Source: Camelus bactrianus (lineage: Eukaryota > Chordata > Mammalia > Artiodactyla > Camelidae). Taken from it: a stretch of DNA of 64,000 bases. Location: positions 62,193,176 through 62,257,175 of the forward strand of contig NC_133550.1 in NCBI RefSeq assembly GCF_048773025.1, read 5' to 3'. Positions 41,701-51,775 of the stretch are shown piece by piece. A program made the translations under genes and the position numbers. The notes beneath the pieces were generated by a model that worked only from the letters and a program-made list of their open reading frames with translations, was not told the origin of the DNA and did no database searches. Position 1 is the stretch's first letter. Each line of letters starts with the position of its first letter.

Positions 41701-42754
41701 AGACCACCTCCCATGCTGTGTTGTTAAAATCCCTCACCATTGAGTCTATCTGATGTGGCCACGGAGCCAGGACTGAACCCAGAAGCTCCAGGTGCCAACC
41801 CACACTCTTAAGCATTAGGCCAACCGACTGCCTCTCCCTAGAATGAGAGCCCTTCTTTCACAGAAGAGGAAACTGAGGCTCGAAGAGGGGAACAATTTGA
41901 CAGAAACCCCGCCCCTGGTGTATAATAGGACTCTGGTCTGGTGGCTCCAAGGCCAGTGTCCCTTCCTCAGCCATTTGTGATGACCCTTAGTCACTTCCTG
42001 TCCTAGGAGCCCTGCCGTATCCCAGTAGGGCCTCCGGGGTCCCCTCCCTTCACCTTCAGCTGGCTCCGGGCACAAACCACCCACAGACTGTATCCCCTTT
42101 CCTGCAGCCCATTCAACAGCCCCCGGGAGGATTTCCACCAGGGCCTGGGCAGATGCATGAAGGCACCGGATGAGGAGGCAGGAGGACAGGTGTGGGCGGG
42201 CAAGTCCTTTCCGGGTCCCACCTGAGGCCCTCAGGTGCAGCTCCAAGCCCCAGATGCTGCGTTTGGGGCCTGGCTTCCGGCTGAGCAGGCCCAGGGCCCA
42301 AAGGCCAGGGGCTGAGACTGAGCTTCATTTCCTCCAGGGCCCTGATTGCACCCGTTCCTGCCTCTCGCCACATCTGCTTCTCCTTCCCCCTCACCGAGCC
42401 CCGGTCTCTGTTCCTTTTCCTGTGGGACACCCCCCAGTTATCCAATCTCTTCTCAGGTGCCCCTCCTCCCCCCCTCCCTCTCAGCCTTCCTTTCCCCCCC
42501 GTGGGGCCTGGGCAGCCTCCCTGCTCTCCATGGTGTCCACCTGGCTCCACTTCCGCAGCGCCTCACTGAGGCTGGAGGTGGGAGAGCTCTGAGGGGCCTG
42601 GGGCTTCCTCCACCACCCGTCAGTCTAAGGCTGGGAAAACTGGGGCCACTAACCCAGGAGCTCCTCAGAGGCATGGCTGGGGCTTGATCATCTATGTGCC
42701 CCCAAGTCCCAGTGTGGAGCCAGCTCAGGGCAAATACTGCAGTGAGGCATGCTT

Positions 42755-42935
42755 GAGATGACAGATGGAGTCAGTTGGGCTGGGGCTGTGCAGACTGGGC
42801 AAGTCTCTCAACCTCTCTGAGCTTCATTTTCTCACTTGTAAACTGGGAAGAATGAAGCCTACTTCATAGGGTTGCAGTGAGAATTAATAAAAACAATGTA
42901 TGCAAAATAAATATCTCCGTATAAGGTGGTTATCT
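42755..42935 (+). repeat. MIR relic
   Basis: 'ctgagcttcattttctcact', 'tcatagggttgcagtgagaa' and 'aaataaatatctccgt' follow the MIR order. Confidence 0.8.
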
Positions 42936-43889
42936 CTCATTCAATCAACAAATGCTGACTGAACACCTATTGTGCATCATTCTTATTGAGTCCTCATCTC
43001 TCCAGAGAGATCTCTCTAAATTATCCAATTGCCTATGCCTGGAGTATCAGGCCTCGACTCCTGAGTGTGACCCTCAAATCATCCGTGATCTGACTCCAAA
43101 CTCTCTACCCCTTTGGGTCTCCCCTTGTTTTGTTCCACTGCAGTCCCCTGGGCCCAGTTCCCCTGCCCAGAACATACCTCCGGGCTTCCTATACCCTTGG
43201 GTAGAACAGCCACCTCTTTCATCACTGTCAAGCAAACTCCTACTAGGTTTTTCTGGTCTGTTTCCTCTGTGTGGCCTCCCTGCCTGCCTGGGGAGGCTCT
43301 GAACCTTGGTCAGCCTCCTCACTTAAGACGTCCATCAAGCCCCAGCCCTAGTCCTGCCCTGCCTCCTTCTGTCACTAGCACGGGCAGGTGCTGGAGCAAT
43401 TATTGCAGAGGATGATCTGCACTCTGCCACCATCCAGCCAGCGTCACTCATCTTCATCACATTCCCAAGGACTTGGATGGTGGCCCCCTCTGCCCCAGAG
43501 CCTTAGCTTTGTCTGAGGTCCTGGTCCCCTTCCAGGTAGTGCAGAGAGTGCCTCCAGCTGCCCTCTGGAACTGCAGGCTCTCCCCCACAGTCAGGGCACA
43601 GGCACCAGCCTGGCACAGACTAGACTGTATCATCCAAACAGATGGCTTCACCACAGCCCTCAGCTGGTGGGAGGGAGGGAGCCTTGAGGATCCTGCACTG
43701 CACCAGCCTCGGGCTCAATCCCCTCTACAAGATCCCACCAAGTCTCCGCAACCTCTGTCTGCCCACTTCCGCTGACCAGGAGCTCGCTCCCTCACAAGGC
43801 ATCTTGTCCACTTCTGACTCTTAGTTCAACCTGAGCTGAAAATTTCCTCCATGGAACTTCCGCCTGATCCATTCATTCTTTCACTAGTT

Positions 43890-44060
43890 CATTCAACATG
43901 CAAGGAGCACCTGCTGTGTGCCTGCTGATACACCAACTCATTTAAACTTCACAACCCCTCAGTCAGGTGGGAAGGATGATGCTGACAATGGTGATGCTGG
44001 TGATGCTGGAAACAGAGGTTGAGAGAGATCATCACTGCGCAGAAGCTCACAGCCGGCAGC
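43890..44060 (-). repeat. MIR relic
   Basis: Reverse MIR ('caaggagcacctgctgtgtg', 'actcatttaaacttcacaac'), with a short GATGCTG repeat in the middle. Confidence 0.65.
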
Positions 44061-44430
44061 AGTGGGGCTAGGGGTTGAGTTTCCACCTGAGCGCCCCGAA
44101 GCCTCTGCCCTTTCCTCCCCAGATCCAGATGCTGCCCCGTGCAGGACCGAGAGAGTAATATCCGGTGGAGAGACTAGCCCATCTGGTCCTCAGAATTTGG
44201 GGGGCTCAGCAGAGGAGCCACTGGGAAGGACCCCTCTTCCCCGGCCAGGAGTCTTCTTCTGAGAAGGAAGTATTATTTAACAGACATTGTGTTGAGAGGG
44301 GAAACACGGGGTCCCTGGAGCTCAGCCAGGCTCCTGCCTTCAGGCTGTTTGGCTTTGTTTGTTTTTTCGACCTTTTTTTTTCTTCCTTTTTCTTTGGGCT
44401 AATTGTTCTCATTAAATCTTTTTGTCCTGT

Positions 44431-44570
44431 TTTGTTTTTTACGGGGCTGACAATGCTGCACGGTGCTCAGCGCCGCTTCCTGTGTTTCTGCCACGGCTCA
44501 GGCCTCCGTGGGGCCTGGCTTCCTGTTGTGAGCTGTTGCCATGGAGACCCAAGGCCCGGTGGGCTCCATG
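44431..44570. promoter_or_regulatory. Candidate enhancer-like block with an RFX X-box
   Basis: GTTGCCATGGAGAC at 44,535-44,548 fits the RFX X-box (two half-sites around GTTGCC and GGAGAC). ETS-type TTCCTG cores stand at about 44,475 and 44,520. The block is free of repeats and clearly different in composition from the T-rich stretch before it. No conservation data are available to me. Confidence 0.3.
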
Positions 44571-45739
44571 AGGGTGGGGAGGGGGTGACATGGTTGACAT
44601 CACCGGGTGAGGAGGCAAGGGGCCGGGGTCTGAGGGGGGTGAACGGGGGCCGGGCAGGCAGTGGCGGGAGCCTGGCGCATTGCTGAGGGGTGACTCACAG
44701 CCTGGGAAGGGGAAGAATGCCCTCACATTCTTTCGGGAGGTAAACAAGGTCAGGGAGTGCGGCTGGGATCCTGTTTACCTGACCCTGGCCCCTTGGGGGA
44801 CCAGGAGCCAGTGCAGGACAACACACTGGAATAGAACCAGCCAGACCTCTGGGGCTGAGGGACCAACGGGAAGGCTAGGGCAAGGTGAGGGGCTGCCGGC
44901 TCCAGCCCAGGCCCCCTTGGTGACAGCGGGGGATGGGGGGGGCGGACACCAGAGACAAGACCGGGATTCAAATCACAGCTCTGCTAGGTGACAACTCCGT
45001 GACTTCAAGCAGGTCCCCTGGCCCCCTGAGCCTTGATTCTTCTACTTCTGATGGGTCAGTCTCCCTGTGTAGGTGGTCCCTTGTTCTCCCATCACCCAGG
45101 GCCTGGGTCTGGGCAGCCTCTGAGGCACAGTCCAAGGTTCTGTAGTCCTCCCTGTCCCTATCTACCAACAGGGTCTGGTCCAGGTCAGGGGATGGGAAAG
45201 CTACACCTGAACTGGCCAGGGTGATGCCCCAGAGGCACCACCTAGCCAAGGGGCTGGAGGAGCTGGCCTCAGGAGGGAGGAGATGGGTGCATGGCCTGGG
45301 GAAGGAAGGGAGGTGGCACCTCCACAGTCACAGGCTGGAGCCTGGTGCAGCGCATGCTCCCTCACCCCTGCATCTCCCTCCAGCCTTCCCAGAACCCTAC
45401 TTCCTGTCCCTGTCCCCCCAGCAATAGCCCCCCTGCCCATCACCAGGCTCCAGAAAAAGCTCTTCCTAGAGCCAGTGGCCTGTACCCTGGTCAAACTCTG
45501 GGAGTCCCTGATGCAGGAAACCCGCAAAAATGGCCAGGAAGGGGCTTTAGCTGAGCCTCTAGCCCTTGTATCTTGGAGACAAACCTCCCACCTTGACCCT
45601 GTGCCAACTGCAAAACAGACCAGCTGCCTGCCAACAAGAAGGGGCTGCCTGTCTGCAGCACCCCCCATCCTCTGCAGGTGCCATGGGGGCATGGGGAGAC
45701 AGCCCCCAGTGGCCACAGTGTAGATGAGGCCACTCGGCC

Positions 45740-45960
45740 TAGTGGCTGAGAGCGAGGGCCTTAGCATCAGAGCCGCCCAGATCTAGCCTGGCTTTGCCAC
45801 TTTGCCAACTGGTGCCCTCAGGCACGTTCCTTAGCCCCTTTGAACCTTGATTTCCTGATCTGTGAAACAGAATCTACCAGGGTTGCTGTGAGATTAAATG
45901 AAGTGATGCACACGAATCATTTAGCACATAGTAGGTACTCAACACACGCAGAACCTGCAT
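45740..45960 (+). repeat. MIR relic, nearly complete
   Basis: 'ctagtggctgagagcgaggg', 'tgatttcctgatctgtgaaa' and 'agcacatagtaggtactcaa' span the whole MIR consensus. Confidence 0.85.
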
Positions 45961-46213
45961 AGATCCATGGCGTCCTCCCCAGCAGTGCCAGACTCCCAGG
46001 CTCCCCTGTATGGAGCGCCCATCCCAGGGCAGGAGGGGTGCCTACAACATGCCCTGTGGTTTTCCCATAAAGGGGCTGGACTTGGGCTTCCCTGGACAGG
46101 GAATATCCTGTTCTCGGAGTGGGGGGAGGAAGAGGAGCGGGAAGGACACAGCCGCTCCGCATTCCTGGCATTCTTGGCGGCAGCCCTTCCAGCTGCCTGG
46201 AGCTGCCGCTGCT

Positions 46214-46226
46214 GGGGGGGGGGGGG
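46214..46226 (+). repeat. Run of 13 G
   Basis: An uninterrupted G homopolymer, prone to length change and able to join quadruplex structures. Confidence 0.95.
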
Positions 46227-47916
46227 CGCTGGCCCAGTGCCACGCTGTCCTGGCATGGCAGACCAGCATCCCACTTGGGTGTCCCTTGGACTTGGGGTAA
46301 TAGGGAACCCCTCTTGTACCAGTCCCACTCACCCCAGGCTACCACAAAAGCAGAAAAACCCCAACCTTGGAAGGAGAGGTTTGGGGGGCCTGGGAGCAAT
46401 CATTCAATAGAGGAGGGGTTTCTGCTCTCAGTTCAGTCTTGTGGGACTCCCTAGCCTGTCTCCCATCCCCAGGGAAGCTCTGGAGAATGACCAGGGGACA
46501 GGGGTGTCTGGGTGGGGGGAGGAGAGAGAGAGGCAGATTCTAGTCTTTAGTGCCAGGGACAGTTGCTTTCCCTTTATGGGACTCAGTTTCTCCATCTGCA
46601 AAATGGGATGGTTGTCTCCCACCTTTGGGTAATCTCAGCATTGCTACACTGTGGTGTCACAGTCTAGTAATTACCTCTTTGCAGAGTCTCTTCCCCTGAC
46701 CAGGGGCAGAAACCCAGCCCTTCTCTGCACTGAGGCTGCCCCAGTGCAGGTCATGATGATTTCCACTGTTGACGTAGGGCCAACTCCTTCTGCAGAAATG
46801 GTCTGCAGACCTCAGATTCAGGGAGGAGCTGGAAGCAATGCAGTCCCAGGGTGGTCAGGCTCGGGAGCCTCCTGCCTGGATGTGTCTTGAGGGTCCTGGG
46901 AGGGAAATGACTTGTCCAAGATCTTACAGGTAGCCAGGTTGAGCTGACTCTGGACCCCACGCATTTGCTGTTCCTCCCCCAAAACTGCCCAGAGCTGAGT
47001 TCATTCTCTTCCATGTTTTTCTGCAAATGGCCTCTGGTTTCAGACCTGTGAGAGCTAAAGCCGTCTAGGAAGGAGCCAAGACAGGGAAGCTTCCCAGGGA
47101 TCTGTCTCAGAAACCTCCTCTCCTCAGGAGACCACGCCTGTGAGCAGGTGACCCCAGACACTGGCCCTTGCACCTCTCTCTGAGTTGCCCTCTGCACTTG
47201 GGGAACCATGAGGGATGCTGGGTGGGGAGGGGCAGGTGGGGCTGCGCTGGAGTGGGCGCATCTGGGGTCAAGTTTGGGGCTCCAGTGTCTGGACGCCCTC
47301 CCTCTCTCCTCCCCTGCAGCTCAGAGCCCCCCCACCCCCAAGCCCCTCTGGCCCGTCCTAGAGACTTTCCGGAGAAGTCTACTCTCCACACCCTTTCATG
47401 CATTTCAAGAGCTCATCCTGGCTCTGGGGACAGAGACCAGGAGAAACTGTCCAGGCCACATGGGGAGGCAGAAAAGTCTCTTTGTCTGAGTCAGGAGACC
47501 CAAGAGGTCCCAATCCCTGGACCTCAGCACCTGTATTGACTATTGGAAGGCAGAACCCGTGGTCTCAGGATTCTGAGGTTCAAGTTTGCAGTTCTGTGAC
47601 CATCCGCCTCCTCCTGTATACCTCTGAGAGGATTAAGCAGAGGAAACCCCAGTCTTTCACCTGTTCTTGTCTGGGGCTTTCCTGGCAGAGTACAGCCTGG
47701 GCCCTGCTGCCAACAATCCTGTCTTCCCCATCACCTGATCCCCCTGAAAACCTGGACACCCCAAAGCCATTGGCTCAACTTCCCCTGACCCCACTCTGCC
47801 TCCTGACTGTTTTCCCTGTCTGTCTGTCCTGTCTGTCCCAACATCTGTCTGTCTGAGGGATAGTAAGAGGAAAAGGCTGGAACCCCTCCCTGCTGGTCCA
47901 CATGAGCAGTGCACTG

Positions 47917-47931
47917 GTCACCCTCTGCTGG
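47917..47931 (-). promoter_or_regulatory. CTCF-like motif, - orientation
   Basis: On the - strand CCAGCAGAGGGTGAC matches the CTCF core at 13 of 15 positions. It points towards the + strand motif at 40,092. Confidence 0.4.
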
Positions 47932-48380
47932 AAATCACCTCCACTGTGGAGATCGGGAGCCATGGGTGTGTGGGGCTGGGTGTTTGCCACACAGTCTGTT
48001 GTCAGGCCGTGGGGGTGTGTGAGTGTTGGGTTGTGTAAGTGTGTAGAGGACAGGGGGACAGTGTGTGTGTCATGATCATTTGTATGTGAAATATATCCTG
48101 AGAAACTGACACAGCGGAATATTAGGCAGTCTTTAAATATGATATCTTTGGGAATCATATGACATAGTGATGAAATAAGAAATGGTCCCAATATTAGATT
48201 TAATAGAAGAAAAATTGTGTGCCCAGAAGAGAAAGTTGAAGTGAATACCTCAGATGCTAATAACAATTATCTCTGGATTGCTAAATTGTGAGTAATCTTG
48301 TCTTTCTTTTCTATCCTTGCATAATTTCAATGTTTTCTGCAATGAGCACGTGTTAGATTTATAATCAGAAAAAGGAGAAT

Positions 48381-48542
48381 TGGTTCGAAGGGTATAGCTC
48401 AGTGGTAGACTGCATGCTTAGCACACATGAGGTCACAGGTTCAATCCCCAGTACCTCCTTTAAATAAAAAAATATATAACGATAATAATAAATAAATATT
48501 ACCTCCCCCACAAAAATTTTAAAATTTTTTAAAGAGAAAAAA
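48381..48542 (+). mobile_element. Camelid tRNA-Ala-derived SINE
   Basis: Head GGGTATAGCTCAGTGGTAGA, B box GGTTCAATCCCCAGTACCTC, then AATAAATA-type tail. The exact 14-bp duplication AGAAAAAGGAGAAT flanks it at 48,367-48,380 and 48,543-48,556. Confidence 0.92.
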
Positions 48543-48679
48543 AGAAAAAGGAGAATGAAGGTGATTAAAAAACACATTAAAGATGAACTAGAAAATAAAT
48601 AAACATAATATAAAATAAAAGAAACTAAAACCTAATAGAAAATATTGAATATAAAACAAAGCCAAATAAGTTCAAGTCA

Positions 48680-50130
48680 AGTCAGCAAACACTGAGCGAG
48701 CACCTACTGTGTGTTCGTCTGAGTGCAGGATTACAGCAATGCCCAAGACGCAGCCCTCCCTGGCGAGCGCACTGTCCATCGGAAAGGGAGGACAGACAGC
48801 ATAGATAACGCTGACGCAGATGGAATGTGGATCCCCTTGGGAGGGCACCAGAGAAAGAGAGAGAGGAGTGAATCAAGAGGGCTTCAGGGAGGAGGTGACT
48901 GCTCACAGGAGGGCTTCAGGAAGGGCAAGTGTTAACGGAGGGCAGTACAGTGGAGTGATGGTAAGAGGACCTGCCCTTTGTCTGGAGCATCCATTAACTA
49001 CAGAGCAGGAGTGACAAACAGGTTGCAACTCACCAGAAGCCTGCAACGCTGGGTTGAGAGAGAATCTGAAGTTCAGTGGGCATTCACGGAGAAAGAATGC
49101 CAGGATTGATTAGCAAGTCACTCATTCATTTATTCACTCAGGAAATATTTCTTGAGTACCTACTATGTGCCACACACTGTCTGGGGATCCCAAAGTGCAG
49201 CCTCCATTCAGGTGGAGGAAAACAGGCAAGAGGACAATGAACAAGTGAAATGTATCAGATGCCAGATGGTTAGAAGCTCTCTGAGGAAAGATGAAGCTGG
49301 GCAGGGAGGCGGGAGTTCATTTTCTGTGAGGTGATCAGGGAAGGCTTCACCCAGCGGGGCATTTGATCAGAGACTAAAGAAAGTGAGGTGTGGGGTCTGG
49401 AGAAGGAAGGCTTCAGGTCGGGAGTGTAGGGAGTGGGGAGGATGGTAAATGCAGAGCCCCAGGGGCGCTCAGGGGAGGTGAGGTCCACATGGGGCCAGGA
49501 GGTCCTTGAGAGTCATTGTGAGGACCTGGCTTTTACTCTGAGTGACAGCAGGAACCCTGGGGGCAGTTCGAGCAAAGAAGTGCCTTGTCTGGCCTGTGTG
49601 GCAACAAGCCCATCCTGGCTGCAGCCTGAGGTGGGGGTGGGCAGGAGGGTGGGGGCTAGTCTGGGCTGGCAGCGTGGAGGTGTGGGGAGGATGGGGAATC
49701 TAAATGTGTTTGAAGGTGGAGCTGCCAGTGTTTGACCCATTCAGTGGGGGATGGGTAAAGCAAAGGGAAAGCTGATTCCAAGGTTTGGGCCCCAGCTCTT
49801 GGGAGGATGGCCAAGTGGGCGCGGCAGGTTTGGGATGGATGGGAGCAAACGCTGAGGTTGAGCAGGTTAAGGCTGAGATGCCTGGTGATAAATCCGAGAC
49901 AACTCAGGGAGCAGTGGAGCACGCAGCCAGATCCAGGAGTCTGAAGTTCAGGTCCCAGCTGGGGACACACATTTGGGTGCCATTGGCTTATGGGTGGTAA
50001 TTAACCTGTGAGACAGGATGAGATCACCCTGGGAATGGGTGTGGACAAAGAAGAGGTCCAGGGATTGAGCCCTGGGTGTCCGCCAACATTTAGAAGTCAG
50101 GGAGAAGAGGAGGGACCAGCAGAGCTGCTG
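48680..50130 (-). repeat. Long ancient mammalian repeat, probably L2-related
   Basis: Blocks such as 'gagtacctactatgtgccac', 'aggcttcacccagcggggca', 'gatgagatcaccctgggaat' and 'ggtccagggattgagccctg' belong to one widely dispersed old repeat, here over a kilobase long. The first block is a reversed L2 terminus; the rest I can only link to it by habit of co-occurrence. An unrelated duplicate part may lie near 56,000-56,200. Confidence 0.45.
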
Positions 50131-51240
50131 AGAGGAGCAGCCAGGGAGGTGGGGGGCCCAGGAGAGCGGGGGTGGGGGCCTCAGCCAAGTGCTCAGCACC
50201 CAGCCGCATGGCAGTGGATGGAGACGTGACAGATATTGTTCCTGCAGAGCAGTGGGGGCAAGCCGGATAGGAGACAGAGAATTTGGGAAAGACTAGAGGA
50301 GAAGAAGTTAAGGGACAAGCCGAGACAACTCTTCCCAGGAGTGTGGCTACGTAGGGAGCAGCTGGGCTGCCCTGAAGCCCAGGCTAGAGACTCCGAGGGC
50401 CCCACGCAGGCCTCCTCCCGCTGCCCTCCCGAATGGTGGCCAAGGGGCAACTGTTTGCTGCAGGGGTGGGAGTTGGGGGTGGTGGGCTGAGCTTGGTCTG
50501 GGCTGGGTGTCCGCACACAGGTGCTCAAGGCCTTTCAAGGTGTGGGTGGAGCCAAGAGTGAGAAAGAAAGGGGCCGGGCTGGGGACCAGGGCCGGGGCCG
50601 GGCTGGGGACCAGTGCAAGAGCCAAGGCCAAGGCTGACTCTCCCCATGCCACCATGTTCCAGGAGTGGGAGAATCCTGAATCCAAACACTTCATTAAGAA
50701 GACCTACTTCTCAAGTAGAAAGAGAGAACATATCTGATTTAACAGTTGGTTAGTGTGTTTATACCATTTTGATATTTAGACTTAGAGGATGCAGGCCTCC
50801 ACCTGCATTCTTGTCCCGGGCCCTTCAAATGTTAGGGCTGACCTGGGGTGAACTCGCGTGCTGGGGTGAACACAGGGTTGTTTTGGGGTTTGGTTCATTT
50901 TCTGTTTTGTTTTTAATATGGGAGACGAACTAACATTCTCTCCTGAAAAGTGATCCCAGAGAGAGGAAGCTGGTGGTGCAGGAGGGGGTGTGAATTGCAG
51001 GAGGGCTGGGGTCCAGCGCACATGAGCTGGGCTGGCCTTAGGGGGACTCGAACATATCCATCCACAAGACCAGGGGGACGTCAGCCTGAGTGGGACTCAG
51101 CAGGTTGGTGGTGGAAGTTCTCCCATGATTCCTTCTGTTATTTCTGTGAAAAAGGCCATCGGTCATAAGTAAGGGAAGAAAGCCCTGGAGGTTTGCAGAG
51201 GGAGGAGAATGCGTGAAAGGGCCCTCTCATATGGAGAGGG
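50131..51240. other. Non-repetitive intergenic stretch
   Basis: GC-rich without recognised gene. It contains a two-copy GC-rich minisatellite at 50,571-50,613. Confidence 0.5.
50571..50613 (+). repeat. Two-copy GC-rich minisatellite
   Basis: GGGCCGGGCTGGGGACCAG occurs at 50,571-50,589 and again at 50,595-50,613, a 24-base period with no mismatch in the 19-base core. Confidence 0.85.
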
Positions 51241-51249
51241 GAGCAGGCG

Positions 51250-51775
51250 GACCAGAGATATGTGGCAGCATCGCCCAGTAAGACTCTGGCAGATTGCATT
51301 TTCCCAAGATGGAAACATCTTCCACCCCACAAGCTCTTCTAGAACCTTCCACTCCTCCACTAAGAAGTGGAGTCTATTCCTCTTCTCTTGAGCCTGGGCA
51401 GACTTGTGACTCACTCATTACCAACAGCATGGGTGGCAGTGACGGTGCAACACTTCCGAAGCTACCTGAGCAAGGCTTCCATCTTGTCGGACACCCGTGC
51501 TGGAGCCTGGAGCCACGATGCTGGAAGGAAGCCCAAGCTAGCCCATGCAGAGACCACACGGAGAGGCTCTGAGTCCATGGAGGGAGACAGGTGTCCAGCC
51601 AGGGCTCAGATGCTCCAGCTCCAGCCGCCATCTGACTGCCACTCTGTAGACCCTGAACAACGCAGCTGAGCCCTTTCCAAATCCCTGGCTCACAGAAACC
51701 ATGAGAAATAATAAGATGATTGTTGTCTTCAATGTTTATGATGCAGGAATAGCTAATTAGAACAAACACCAAGGA
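51250..51775 (+). mobile_element. Old LTR-like repeat (MaLR/ERVL type suspected)
   Basis: 'ccactaagaagtggagtcta', 'gaaggaagcccaagctagcc' and 'ggctcacagaaaccatgaga' are blocks of a common old mammalian LTR group, ending in 'gcaggaatagctaattagaa'. Family name uncertain; a fossil without coding capacity. Confidence 0.5.

Larger units (their letters stand above)
39884..44430. other. Mostly non-repetitive intergenic stretch
   Basis: No coding exon recognised. It holds a CTCF-like motif at 40,092, MIR relics at 40,390-40,650, 41,495-41,700, 42,755-42,935 and 43,890-44,060, and L2-like sequence around 43,010-43,260. Open frames here lack splice context and family resemblance. Confidence 0.5.
44571..48380. 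other. Non-repetitive intergenic stretch
   Basis: GC-rich, no gene recognised. It holds MIR relics near 44,960-45,060, 45,740-45,960 and 46,530-46,630, a 13-base G run at 46,214-46,226, a GT-rich stretch near 47,990-48,070 and a CTCF-like motif at 47,917. Confidence 0.5.

Noticed and set aside
48381-48542. A possible tRNA-Ala gene
   Set aside because: The head keeps A and B boxes, but the body, AT-rich tail and target duplication show a SINE. The other three copies share the same structure.
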